From the NCBI GenBank assembly GCA_036250195.1, contig JAVHZZ010000003.1, forward strand, positions 336,099,875 to 336,163,874: a stretch of DNA of 64,000 bases, written 5' to 3'. Origin of the DNA: Mixophyes australis (taxonomy: Eukaryota; Chordata; Amphibia; Anura; Limnodynastidae). The translations under genes and the position numbers were made by a program. Positions within the stretch are counted from its first letter, which is position 1. Each line of letters begins with the position of its first letter. Shown here piece after piece: positions 1 through 14,981 of this stretch. The notes under the pieces are model-generated. The model saw only the letters and a program-made list of their open reading frames with translations. It was not told the DNA's origin and did not search any database.

Positions 1-164
1 ACACTGACACCAGAGATTGTTGTGTGGGAAAGACACATCAGCGTTGCTGTTCCAGATACATCTCTTCTGCTCATCCTCCCTTGACCCCTCTTCTCTCTCC
101 CCTTTTATTCACTGGCTCCCTTTTGTGCCTGACTTTGTTTACCCTCCCTTAGGATGTAAGCTCG

Positions 165-397
165 AATGAGCAGGGCCCTCTTCCCTCCAGTCTCCATACC
201 TGTTCTTCTGCTCCGTCTCTACTGTATCTGCCCTACCGGAGTTTCTGAAGTACTGGTACTGTGTGTTTATTGTTCTGTACTGTTCTACCCTGTATAGTCT
301 ACTGTATAGTCTACTGTTTGTACGGTGTGCGACGCTGCGGAAACCTTGTGGTGCCCTACAAATAAACGATAATTATAATAATAATACACTGAATTTG
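165..397 (+). repeat. 3' end of an L2-type LINE
   Basis: This stretch shares its order of motifs with the end of the longer LINE fragment at 50.1-51.6 kb. Both have a 'gtaagctc..atgagcag' block, a pyrimidine-rich middle, 'accttgtggtgcc', and a tail of AATAAA-like and TAATAA repeats. The upstream pyrimidine-rich sequence (60-165) may belong to it. It lies in intronic or downstream sequence of SLX4IP, antisense to that gene. Confidence 0.6.
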
Positions 398-3300
398 GCG
401 CATCTGGCACCCAGCACTGTGCCACGCTCAAAGTCATTTCAATGTTTTGCCTAAATTGCATACACAATATATTGGTACCCACCTGCCATACGGTGGTGTC
501 ACTGATTGGACAGACATTAGGAAGAACAGATGTACCTAATAAAGTAGTCACTGTATCTATGGTAGTCAGATCACTGTGATTTACCATTAATCAGCAACAC
601 TACCTATTACCAGTATCGGTTTAGGCAGAAGGCACATACTTAGGGCGAGTGAGGCAATTGTTGAGAATTACCTTTATTGCTCAATGCTGCACAAAGAACC
701 TTATCCAACAAGTATAGGTATAGCGTGACATTACTCTGCATTGCTAGGGTGTCACCACAAGCAGCTAGCAGTCATTCCCTTTCATAGTACCACATATAGT
801 TATAATATAGTTTCCTTTAAATCCCATGTCATTTAGAGAGAAACTGCAGCAAACATTTTTTTTTTTAATAAAAAAAAAAAAAAATGTTTTTCTTACTGAT
901 TTTGCTTTTTGTTTATCGTTCAATTTTTATTGTTTTTATATTTTACATCATCTGTTTTCATAATAAGGTATTTGGGGTTTTTTATGTTTATTTTTGTTGT
1001 ATTCATAAAGAACACCTACTTTCTGTCATTCTCTGATGTTTGTGGGCCAGTTTCAAAACCAACATTCTTTCTTTTTAGTATAGAATTTACAATAAAAACT
1101 GCAAATCTAGGTTAGGTGCAGTCCCATATTTGAAGAGGAGAAAGTCCACAGCAAACAGTCAGAGGCAATAAAAGGCTTTCATGGATTATTGGGGTTATTT
1201 ATCTCTGTAAAAAGGACGTTATACCTCACTCGCTGGAAACTCACTTCATACAACGTAAAGGACATTAGTATAATAAAATTTTCTCAGGATCATTTACTAA
1301 AAGCAGCGCACAAGCATGATATCGGCCCTGCTCCCACATACTTTGCACTCCATGTACAAAGGTCGCATCTACTGTCAGGCTCGCTGTTCCACGAGAACTA
1401 GACTACTACTAGATTGCACTAAACGCGCAGCGTGTCTTTTGATTTTCCATTTAGGTATTTTTACACTATCACCAAGTGCTAATGTTGGTTTGCGCCAGAT
1501 TCCAATTTAATTTTGCGACTAGCAGAGATCATTTTTTTTATTATGATCATTGTTCATTCTCCAGCATTTCCCCCATACACTGCCATGTCTTCCCTGCATG
1601 TCAGGACTACGGAGCCCAGTCACAACCTCTTGTATTAACACTGAGCAACATTACGTCTTGGGCATCTCCAAATTTAAACCTGTTCTCTACAAACATACGT
1701 GTGGCAATGTTAAAAGATTTTCCAAAAGAATTGTGGCATTTCAAAAATACCCCCAAGTCCTGCTGATAAATGAGAAGTATCATGGAAGATAGGTACACAC
1801 CTAAGAGTATGTTATCTAGACATTTCCCATGCCACCAAGGTTGATTGATCTTTCCCATTTTTTAATTGTAGATGTGCGTTTTAGAATACTGAATTTCAGT
1901 TGTTCTCTTCTGGCATTCTAAAGAACTAGTAATTGAAAGTACCATTATATATATGATGCAAGTAATGGCATCTCACAACATCAAATGGTGTGGTACCTGT
2001 CATTATACAAAAAAAGGTTTGTGCTACAAGCTTTGATGATTTGAGGAAATTATCTAAATAATTGTTGACAAAGCCTTGCAAGTAAGTTTGGGTTTCAGAC
2101 ACAACAGGTCTCTATAGGATGTCTGAATGGTAGAAAGTCCTTGGTTAGGTCATCTGCATATGTAATGATCCTGAATGCCTTGGGCAACGATGCTGAACAA
2201 ATGTATCAGATGTTCCAAAGCCTCCTTTACACGGTTTACCAACAAGGCCAGACAATTCCCTTGGGTTGACTACTATATGAAACGCGCAGAGTGTCCATTT
2301 CATCAGCCAGAAAACATTCATATGACTTTGTAGTCTGGACCAAAGAAAGTACTTGGCTGCTCTTTGAAGCTGTAGTTAAACATTTCTATAGCAAGGTCAG
2401 CCAATACAAAAGCTCTTTAAAATTTCTCACCAGGAAATCCAAGCTCACATTTTTAATAATCAACATTGAAATCAAAGTCTCACTATCTGGTTTTGTGACA
2501 TCTACAGGACTTGGCCACATTACACAATATCGACTGCTCAGACAGGTACTTAAATCAAACCCAATTGTGGAAATCTCCCATAGGAAGCATGGTGTTCTCT
2601 AAATCTCATTGCAGACTAGTCACTAGACTAAACACACAATATTTTGGGGTTCGGTGAATCACCCTTCGCCTGGCACTCTGATGAGAGTTATTTGAATATC
2701 CTAAACAGTGTGTGCCCTATATCCATACTTCTGTATAAGGGCATTTCTGTTATTTAGGAGACAACAAACCAATCACTCTTAAGCATTAAGATTTATCTTC
2801 TATGTACTTCCCCGCCTCCCCATTTTATCATTTCACCATTACATTATTCAGATATATTATTTAGCCCATACAAACGAACAATGGTTTTAATTGTTCTATA
2901 AAAGTTGCCTTTTTTTAACCACAAAGAAATCAGTCTTCTAACTTTCCATTAGTTACACAATTCGGAGTTGACCACTTAATAGGATATTAAAACAATTACT
3001 TTTTCTGTTTTTATTTGAGAACAATAACTTGATTATATGGAAAATGTCTAATGTAAATCTAGAAAATGTCACAATGGCTTTAAATATCCACCGTGAAAAA
3101 TGAATTGTCTTTCTCAAAGTAACATTTAGCTCTTTTGGCGAAATGTCATTCTCTGGCCAAACAATGTAAGAGGGTTTTTTCCTACAGAAGAGGCCCATTA
3201 CATATGATCACATAATTAGAATAGAATAGAATGTAATAGCTTCACAAATATAGGTATTACAGGGAAAGTTCACACACAATTAAGACAGTAAGATGCTCTA

Positions 3301-3831
3301 TATTTTTCTTATCTCCATCTTACGTATCTGGAAGTAACTGTGTAGACCCCATATTGAAGGACAGTGACGTTTTTATAAATCTTGGCAAAAATGTTCGATT
3401 CTATTTAGATTTTACATATGCAAATATCAAAATGATTAAAGTAGGAGCCAGTCAGACAAATTGAGGAGTTGGCTTGTCTTTCAAGGCAGACTTACACACA
3501 ACACAAAAAAATAGTTTTTAAGGTGTATCATCTGGCAATGGAAAATGTTTTAAGAAATGCAATAGAACATATACTTCCACCTGGATAAATAATCTCAGTT
3601 TAAAAATATCCAATGTTATATATTCCCCATTACAAAGGCTCTCCATATGTTTTAAAGGATTGTTTTGGAGTCATACCCATTGTTACTTATTCAAATTAAC
3701 CAACAAACAAAGCACCACTGCACATTAAAAATTAACTGCTTTCTACCTGGCTCCTGGAATTTTCCAAATTATACAGAGTATTTAAGTCAATTTTATTATA
3801 TTCCCTTTAAATAGAAGCATGCTCTCCTATA
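398..3831. other. SLX4IP intron with no recognised gene
   Basis: AT-rich intronic sequence downstream of the SLX4IP exon at 4229-4352. I found no exon with protein similarity and no clear transposon. A foldback of a T run facing an A run lies at 851-888 (arms ending AAACAT/ATGTTT). Short frames here have no recognisable domains. Confidence 0.5.
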
Positions 3832-4192
3832 AGGCTGGGTACACACTACAGTGTTTTCAGCCGATTATCGGGACAATCAAATGATAAACGACCGTTTGGC
3901 CCGTTATCACTTTAGTGTGTATGCGCCAACGATGAACGAGGATCGTTCCAAAACACATCTTATCGTTTCATTTGATTTTTAAATCAGGCTAAAAAATCTC
4001 GTTCAACGATGGAACAATGTTGTTCCAGTTCTGCAGTGTGTATACACTCATGACCAGCAGTGTCAATATAAAACGTATGTAGTCTGTACACATGAAATCG
4101 GCATTCTGATTGGGACTTTTCTTTTTTAATAGTTGGTATATTCGTAAAGGATATCACATCGGGAGACATTTTGTATACTGTGTACCCAGCCT
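3832..4192. mobile_element. MITE with GGCTGGGTACACA ends (copy 1 of 3)
   Basis: The ends are inverted repeats: AGGCTGGGTACACAC at the left, GTGTACCCAGCCT at the right. The interior is about 330 bp, non-coding, with several ATCG-rich short inverted motifs. The same terminal motif bounds 53501-53906 and 31947-32115, so it is a dispersed non-autonomous DNA transposon family. No clean target duplication is visible, so the superfamily is left open. Confidence 0.7.
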
Positions 4193-4228
4193 AACAGTGG
4201 TGTGATTATGAAGGAGACAGACACTTAC

Positions 4229-4352
4229 CTTTCAAAAACAATGGACTGGCCTGCGTGTATTCTTTGTGCTTCACCTGACCCTGCTGCCTGCGGCTTTCAA
4301 TATGCCTCCTCACTCTGGACTCAATTGTGTCTTTAAGTAACATACAGACTTC
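4229..4352 (-). CDS. SLX4IP: SLX4IP coding exon (third coding exon)
   Basis: A 124-nt exon (41 codons plus 1 nt) reading EVCMLLKDTIESRVRR onward and ending in PLFLK plus a split glycine codon. It is bounded on the minus strand by acceptor ctttgcag and donor AAAG|GTAAGT. It aligns with the human SLX4IP segment that follows the EKE exon, including the ETIDSRV-like helix and the SLKG end. SLX4IP binds the SLX4 nuclease scaffold and has been linked to XPF-ERCC1 function, interstrand crosslink repair and telomere maintenance. The phase fits the upstream exon (phase 0 in, phase 1 out). The next exon is not in the window, so the C-terminal half lies to the left of position 1. Confidence 0.9.
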
Positions 4353-6662
<2,310 letters not shown>

Positions 6663-7318
6663 TTACATGATTACTTGACCCACCGCTGGAAGCAGCGAAT
6701 CATTTGTTTAGTGGCCATTCAGAAACCTGCTCCAACTTTTCAATGAAGCCCGTAAAATTAATGGCAATGAGAAAACTATAAACCAACCATGGCGTATCTA
6801 CACGTGTGGTGTCACACTAAATAATCAGGATCCTCACATAAGGCTGGCATAAATATTTTATAAAGCACATTTAATGTATTTCAAGCAAAGGTAAAAATAT
6901 GAGTCTAGCAGTTTATCTTAAGGTCTGAGAAAAAAATGTATGCAATCCATGAATTTAAAGAGTAAAGTTATCAGGAATGAAGAAAAAGAATTTAGTTACT
7001 AGCATATTATAGCTATTATAGTTTATAAAGCTGGACATCATAAAAATAAAAATACAAGATTTACAGTAACGTATACTCATACGCTTTCACGCATAAACAT
7101 TTCTGAATCAACAGCACATACTGAGATAGCTGTATTTGGTGATGTTACACGATTTACATAAATGACAAGGCATACCTTTATATATTATGCCATAAAACAC
7201 ATATCTACATCTAAAAAAAGAAATGGACAAAACAGAAAATACTATTTTTTCCCAGATAGGAAAATGAATAATTGTTGCTATACAATGATATAAGGGGTAA
7301 TGTACTCCCTACTATAAT

Positions 7319-7627
7319 CAGTATTCTCCACAACACCTATTTCCTGGGTGATCCACCCGGCTGGTCCTACTTGCCACCCGCGTCTTGGAGCACAAAAGAG
7401 TCCTATTATAATAAAATAAACCATTGTTTCTCCTATTAGAACAGGCACTATGTCAGCACTACAGCCAGCAGTGTGTTAGACCACTGACCACCAGCCTGGC
7501 CAGTCCTGAAAGGTGTGGGCAATAATCTCCAACATTTTTTTATTATTATTGCAAAGTATAACAACTGCCCCCACCTGGCTGCTTCTTAATGCCACCCGGC
7601 TGGCAACATTTTCTGGGGAAAACACTA
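7319..7627. mobile_element. Degenerate hAT-like MITE
   Basis: The ends CAGTATTCTCCACA and TGGGGAAAACACTA are imperfect inverted repeats of the hAT type (CAGTGTTTTCCC class). The 8-bp flanks (actataat and aaaataat) match at 6 of 8 positions, which fits an old target duplication. The interior repeats a CCACCCGGCTGG motif twice. It is non-coding. Confidence 0.45.
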
Positions 7628-9559
7628 AAAATAATAAACATATTACAAGTCACTGAGGAATTCTGTGACCACGTAAAGGAAGCAGGCACTAGGCCTAGTG
7701 CAGTTATGCAGGTTATGGATTCCTGAGGTCGTGTCTAATATCTGTAATAATTTGCAGTAGGAGGTGTGTTATCCTAACAAACACTGAAGTGGTAAAATCA
7801 GAACCTGCTGATAATAAGCAATGCCATCATTGGTTATACAGATTTACTGGCGTTTATACTTATGTTAGCATCACTTGTGCATCATAGCGTCAGACAGACA
7901 TTGTGAGGACTATGCTAAACAATTTAATGAGGTGAGAACGCCACAGGGAAAGGAAATATTAGGCATGGTGCGCCAAATGCTGGAAAATCTTATTTGGAAA
8001 AAATCAAGTCCCAAGCATTTGTATAATATACCCCATAGGTGTAATACTAACATCGTACAGCTCTGGGACAAGTGATATCGGTCACTCAGCTGTGTTTACG
8101 CTTGTAGTATTTCCACACTGTAAGCACTCTTATGTGACGGACAGCTTCACACACTGACTGCAATTTGCCAGTAAACTGAGTTTAGGAATTTTTTGAAACT
8201 TATTCACCAACTTGGTACAAATTACACTAATGTGCAGTAGCAGTCACAGCAGCTGATCAGACCTTAAAGAGTAACTCCACCCAAAACCTAAACTGTTTTT
8301 CTGGATGGAGCGCAGGATGCCCCCTATTCAGCAGGTCCCCCTAAAGGTTCAGTGCAGCTCTTATCTCTGCTACTTAAGTTGTCAAGGCCCCTCCCTTGCG
8401 TCCGTGTCTGAGGCAAACGGTAACAGGAGCAAGCATCACGGTTAAGGACCATTGAAATCTTCAGGATGTGGAGAGCCTCACACTGCAGTTAAGCAGAACT
8501 TTCTATTTCATCATAATTTATTGATATCCACCCAATACTAAACTCAATTATTTGGGTAGAGTTATCTTCATAGTATAAGTTTAAGATCCCTTCTTGCAGC
8601 CCCTCAAAATTCAGGAACACCTTGCTCAGTCTACACCTCATTATTTAAGTACCATATCATTACAAATCAAACTGTACTTTTCAGGGTCAATATTATCATG
8701 TAGAAGAGGGGCGATGAAACAATGGAATAAAGTACATGAAGCGTACAAAACGGTTGTAGGATTTCTGAGATCTACGGCAACTTGTTACGTTTTTTTTTTG
8801 TAAACTTATTTTTAAAACAGCGACGACGATGGAATAAAGTTTAAACATTTTTTCGGCTTCCAAACGCCCATTACTCTTCTTGTACTTGCTATATTGAATA
8901 GACTCTATGAGACATATAAGGCTTGGACGACAGACAGATGCAACATTAGTCCTTCCTAATAAACCCCGCTGAGAAACGCAACCCATGCACCCAAGTCCGT
9001 TCATCCTCACCCGCAAAATTTGCTTAGCCCACAGTGTATGCCACATTTCACGCAGACGCATGGTCACCAGTTTTATGATGTCAAAATACCATCTGGCAGC
9101 ATCTTGTGCTGTGCCGTTATTTTGTTCTTTGTAGTCTAATCCTAATGTACTTTAAATCTTATTTTCACGTGTCCAGCATGAGGAATAGATTAAAAAGACT
9201 TAAGTGTGAACAAGCACAGACAATCATTACACTTTAACTAGGTTTCCTTTATAGAACTTGGACTATAAAGAAAAACATAATAACTTAGTTACTTCTTAAA
9301 AAATCCTTTGGTGTCATAGTTGCAATCCCATATTGGAGTATTCACATTTTTTCACAAGTGAAACTGATACACTACAACCTCCATGTCCGTGAGTAAAATA
9401 CGTATAGAATGACATTTCCGAATCCGTTTCAACTGCTGCATTCTTGTGGGTAAAGCTAAAATAGAGATGTCCTATTAGTGCAGCATTCTGCAGCTTTTTT
9501 CTACAACATTCAACCTCACAAGACAGAACCATCTGCAAGAACAATGATCACAATGTATT

Positions 9560-9720
9560 ATTTATTATGATTTATTTATATAGCTCATACTACGCAATAC
9601 ACACACACGCCCATTTTGTCAGAGGCCAATTAAACTACCTGTGTATTTTTGGAGTGCGGAAGGAAACCAGAGCACCTGGAGGAAACCCACACAAACTCTC
9701 CTAATTTGGATTCTACACAA
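9560..9720 (-). mobile_element. Old fragment of the tRNA-headed SINE
   Basis: It contains the diagnostic 'ttatttatatagc' start, then 'ttggagtgcggaaggaaaccagagcacctggagg', the conserved body of the SINE found intact elsewhere in the window. The tRNA-like head is lost and divergence is high. Confidence 0.6.
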
Positions 9721-10776
9721 GGGACAGTCTGGGTTTTTGAATGTTAGAGTGACAAGAGTATTACCATATACTGTTTGTAGATTTGAAAGCATGGTATAAT
9801 AACTTGAAGTATATAAAACCTTAAAACAACTGTGTAGTTAGTATTGAAATGTTAAAATGAGGCTGTTGGAAAGACTGCCAATGCCAACCAGTGAAACATA
9901 TACAATGTTTACAACACTTCCTCATTCATCCTTGCCACCTCTTCATATGAACGGTAACCTCATAACACATAAATATACAGTTTTATTTATATTTATGTTA
10001 CACTTCAGTATAAAAGTCTGCACATGTAGTGATCTTTTGTAGACTTACTGTGGTTACATATTTTAGGATAATCTCAGTTTAGGGTAATTACAGAAGTTAC
10101 ACCAGATCGCAGCTGCTAGTGGTTCCTGAATCTCTCATTCTGGTTTTTGTATGGAAATGTATGACCAGTAAATGGTATCTCTTTGTGAAGAAGCACACTT
10201 CTGTAGTATGACATTTTGGAGGGCCTTTTCCCACCACGTTTCCTGTTGTGATGCCTCTGAACCTCGCTTGGAAAGGATTATCAAGGGGGATGACTAGCAC
10301 TACTTACTATTATTTAGGGGAAGAAACCTTTAATTTCTGACTAGACATTGTGTTGCTACAATTAACCTCACTCTCATTACATTTTACAATTTCATAAAAA
10401 CAGACACAAACAAAACATACTTGTCAACTTTTCAGAGGGGAGGTCAAGTGGCAAGATTGGGAGGGGTTGTGGTGATACAATGACAAGACTGTGGGCTGCC
10501 CACTATTGTACAATGATGACACAAGGGATCCAGGAGGGAGTCTGCTCTACCGGGAATTCAGAGCCTCCCAAAAGCAGAGTAGAACATAGGAATAATTAAA
10601 ACTAAACTTTTCCTTTGTTGTACAATGTTCTTTGCTCTCCGTACATAAGGACCAGTATCACCTACCTTGAGAGAACTCAGCATTACAGGATGCAGTCAGG
10701 TGGTCATAAGAATGCAAAACCTAATTTTAGTTCAACAAGTGCTTTCATATGGTGAGTTTAGTTTCTCACACACACT

Positions 10777-10795
10777 CTATCTATCTATCTATCTA

Positions 10796-10847
<52 letters not shown>

Positions 10848-10860
10848 TTATATATACACA
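10777..10860. repeat. CTAT/TA microsatellite
   Basis: About six CTAT units run into about twenty TA units, then an imperfect TATACACA tail. The stretch generates a spurious YIYIYI-type reading frame. Confidence 0.9.
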
Positions 10861-11924
10861 TACACAAAAATAATTAAAATACATACTTTGGTCTTACCAA
10901 AACGGCTATTTAAAAAATATATAAAGTGGAAATGAATAATTGCAGCGAATGAACAAGTGAATCTTCTGCATTACAGACAGCTGAAAGCACTTTTCACATA
11001 ATTGAGCTACTGCTGGAATCTGATAAAAAAAAACGTTGTAATGGAAAGCATAACATGGCAGTTATACTTGCTCCCCCCATGTGTATGAATCCAATCTGCA
11101 GCCTGTAGGGCCTTTCTGTTACATTGGAGACTTATCATGCTACAAGATAGAGAAGCACCCCCTTCTAAACAATTGCAGGTTTTTCTAAAGCACGCAAGAG
11201 ACAGCAAGCTTGATAGATTCAGTAAAGAATAAAGATAGTTGCTATTTCAGGTATTTCAGCTTATTTAGCTCAGCAATACACAAACATCCATATATGCTTA
11301 TGTCACATAAGCACCTTTGTTCACTCTTTAAGAGCGACCTATGTACTAAGTAAAGTGCAACTCCTATTTAAAATACAGATTATCCAGCACCACTAGTCTG
11401 AAACGTTAATGTAATAATCTAGCCCAAATAGTCTGTAACGCAAAAGTACATGAGTATTTGAAATAACTATGTACTTGTATGAGAAACAGCTGACTGTGGT
11501 ATCAGGACCAGTATGCTCACTATTTCATTATGCTGCACTTAATTTAATTCCTTTCCTCTTTGAAATCAGACTGATAGGTATGTATGACATAAGACCCACC
11601 AAGGAATGGTAATCAATAGATATAGGTGGGAGTTGCCATGACAGATTAATGCAGTGGCTTCTGTGGTGTTATTTTATATGAAGGACGCCAAGATGAAGCT
11701 GGAGAATCCTGAGAAATGAATGTTGATGATAAAACCAGATAAGGAATGAAACGTGGACATATTTTTGGTTTTTAAGTATTTTTTTTACAAGGATTATCCG
11801 GCATAACCACAACATACACATCATTCTTCAGAAGGAATCCTGATAAACCTACTTTTTCAATAAATGCTCACATGAATACTTCATTTACTAGTAGCACAGT
11901 AACCAGTATATTTATTAATATTAT

Positions 11925-12190
11925 AGTCTATTTGTATAGTGCCACAGATTCCGTAGCGCCTGACATAGCAGTACAAATATGACATATATGAAAAGTAGCC
12001 AAAACAAGTACATGGGTACATAGCAGAATAATAAATGCATGGATGCAACAGAATAAATCGCATAACCTACAGAAACAATTCAGCATCAGCCATACCAGGG
12101 ATAAACAAGGAAGACAGACTTGACCCACCCCGAGACATTGGGTAGAGGTCTCTGCCCGTGAGAGCTTACATTCTAGAGGGAGGGGGTAAT
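11925..12190 (-). repeat. Dispersed 'tagcgcc' repeat, family 2
   Basis: It starts with 'tatttgtatagtgccacagattccgtagcgcc' and ends near 'gagagcttacattctagaggg'. The same order of blocks recurs near 60.4-60.8 kb. It looks like the tail part of the window's SINE but has a different middle, so it is probably a related SINE or LINE-tail family. Purine-rich sequence continues to about 12400. Confidence 0.5.
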
Positions 12191-13217
12191 GAGAAACAAT
12201 AGGAACCAAAGGGACATTAAGTTTAGCATTCCAGGTGGGTAGCAGAGGAGGTGGAGGCTACACAGTCGAACTGGCAGGAGGGTGGGATGAAGTGACGATA
12301 GAGTAGGTTGACGTAGGTGAGGATATTGGGCTGGGAGAATAGGGAACAAAGGAGGAGAGACGGGAGGGGAATGCGGAAAGCAAAATGGTGCGGTGTGGAT
12401 AGACATGGAAATAATTTTGCATAGTGTAGTTAGAATAATATGGTCATACAGATGAACAGATTGGACATACTGAGAATTTGAATGAGAGACGAGGATTGCA
12501 AGTGGTTCATTAAATCAGAAGTGATCTCATCACTGATGCTAGCAGATCAGTAAGGAGTGTCCAAGGCAGGAGCTTAAGGTGGATAGTTACAGGGCTATTG
12601 GAGTGTTGGAGGGTGTACTCTTGTAGTAGCAGTATCAGAGTGTCCTTCTTTTTACCTCCTGTGTAATATCAGGTTAACTCTGAATTATTCTATATTAATG
12701 CTAATACACTTGTAACTAACACACTTTGAACTGGACACACCAGCTATGCAGACAACACGGGTTTACAGCCACTATAAATAAATATATATATTAAAACACA
12801 ATGTAATCCAGCATCATCAAAGGCTGGAAATCAAACTAGCAGAAGACACCCAAACAAGCTCCAAACGAATACCATTTAAACTGTTCAAAGAGATTAAATA
12901 ATTGTATCTTAATTTTTTTTTATAAATAATGGACAAAAAAAATTAAAATATTTGAGTGAAAGACAGACAAGGTGGGAAAATGGGATAAAATGCATGAAAA
13001 CAAAGATGCTTTTACCAATACAAACTATCGTACTGGTAGTGTGTTAATGCACGAGAAACAGATCATGCTGCATTTTAACGGCATCATCTGAATTTAAGGA
13101 TGCAGTGGTGGAAATGAGATCATCACAAAGCATTTATCCAATTTTGACAATGTTTTCAAGCATTAGTGGGTGTGAACAAGCCCTCAATATCCAATCTGTG
13201 ATAATGACATGCTAGAC

Positions 13218-13400
13218 CAGGGGTGGGCAAACCAGTCCTCAAGGGCCATCAACAGTTCATGTTTTTAGGATTTCTTTAATCATGCACAGCTGAGTTAATC
13301 TATTTGGCTGGGTCAGTAATTATCCCAGCTGTTTCTACAGACAGAAATCCTAAAAACATGAACTGTTGTTGGCCCTTGAGGACTGGTTTGCCCACCCCTG
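13218..13400. mobile_element. hAT-type MITE with perfect 8-bp target duplication
   Basis: A 183-bp element with terminal inverted repeats CAGGGGTGGGCAAACCAGTC and its complement. Long inner arms make it nearly a full foldback (TTTTTAGGATTTCT facing AGAAATCCTAAAAA). The target duplication TGCTAGAC is perfect at 13210-13217 and 13401-13408. The termini are the common Charlie-like hAT end. It is non-autonomous and non-coding. Confidence 0.95.
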
Positions 13401-14281
13401 TGCTAGACAATGTTCATATTACAGTCATAGGTGATAGACGCTCAATGAGGGCTTATCAACACTGCATCTGATTACAACTGGTTGAGAACTATTGTAAGCT
13501 AAATTCTCAAGCAAGGTTTTACCTCGTAAACCACCAGTTAGGGTTACAGAGAACAATTAATGCAGTTACAACCTATACACATACATATAATTGCACAATG
13601 CTACTATTCCATTATTTTGTAAACTGTGCAGCCACTGCCTACAAGACACTAATAACTAGTATAGGAAGCCACCGCTGCCTCCATTTCTGCATAAGTGATA
13701 ACAAGTGAAATGACAGAAAGCTGACAATAGAGATCATCCAAATGAATAATGCCTTGTGAAGACTTGCACTTTTGACCTTGCTCTAGAGTGGATATATCAT
13801 CTCTTTGCCACAGAACACTAAAAGCACCTGGTTTTCCCCTTTCACCTGCATTCAGACCAGACACAAATCATCATTTCTTATAGAAAGGCAATAAAACAAG
13901 TATGACATTTTCTTAAAGCAACCCACATGCACTCCTCACCCCACTACAATTCTCAACCTGTCTGTGCAGCAGCCAACCAGGGAAAAATTAACATTATTAA
14001 TATAAGAGACACCCGCGATATGTGCGGGTCAGGGTTTTTACCCTCGCACTTTATTTTATTTTTTTGGAGGGTGTAATTCCACTTACATTTTTGGAACTAT
14101 GAACGTTTCCATTACAGTACTTTATAAAACATGAAGGCACTGGCAGGTTTAACTGCATGGTGGAAGCGTGTAACAAGGAAGCTGCTTCATTTGATTACCA
14201 GAGATCATATCAGACAAGATATTGATGCATTCTTTGGTGAGCGAGAACAAGACATGTGTTTATCAGGAGCCCACCGCAGGG

Positions 14282-14639
14282 ATCATCATCATGACTTATT
14301 TATACAGCGTCAGTAATTTTGCAGCGCTCTATAGAGGATATTTGACACTCACATCAGTCCCTGCACCATTGGAGCTTACAGTCTAAATTCCCTAGGATTG
14401 ACACACACTCACACACAGACAGACAGACAAAGGGAGAGACTAGGGGTGAATTTTGATAGCAGCCAATTTACCTACTAGTATGTTTTTGGAGTGTGGGAGG
14501 AAACCGGAGCACCCGGAGGAAACCCACGCAAACACGAGAACATACAAACTCCACACAGATAAGGCCATGATCGGGAATCGAACTCATGACCCCAGTGCTG
14601 TGAGGCAGAAGTGCTAACCACTAGGCCACTGTGCTGCCC
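14282..14639 (-). mobile_element. tRNA-headed SINE, full-length copy
   Basis: Read on the minus strand it begins GGGCAGCACAGTGGCCTAG, has a box B-like GAGTTCGATTCCC, the conserved 'gtgctccggtttcctcccacactcc' body, a CA/GACA microsatellite, and a tail at 'agcgctgc..aaata' ending in ATG repeats. The head fits a tRNA-derived pol III promoter. The tail resembles a LINE 3' end, which such SINEs use for retroposition. Confidence 0.85.
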
Positions 14640-14820
14640 ATACCTTTAAACATATATATGCAATGGATTAAATAACAAAAACACCACAACAGCACAGGCT
14701 ACATACCAGAAGCATAGATATGACTAGCCATTTAGGTCTGTTCTCACTGCATGTGGAAGAATACACAGTTTGGTGCGTTCTCCTGCAGGTGGGATTGTAT
14801 GCACATTTTAACTGTGACTA

Positions 14821-14981
14821 AGGGGTAGATTTATCAAACCTCCTAAAATGAAAAAAGTGGAGGTGTTGCTTTCTATCATTTTCTAGACTGCACTAGATAA
14901 ATGACAGCTAGAATCTGATTGGTTGCTATGGGCAACATCTCCACTTTTATTTTTTTTAGAAGGTTTGTCAAATCAACCTCT
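14821..14981. mobile_element. Frog-type MITE (TTTATCAAA family)
   Basis: Imperfect inverted ends AGGGGTAGATTTATCAAACC and its partner near 14962-14981 enclose the 'gattggttgctatgggcaacatctccactttt' core. I know this arrangement as a very common anuran repeat. Non-coding; one of the better pointers to a frog source. Confidence 0.75.

Noticed and set aside
8260..8480. Possible conserved element 'agagtaactccacccaaaacctaaac'
   Set aside because: Looks like a common frog repeat fragment, but I could not define its ends.
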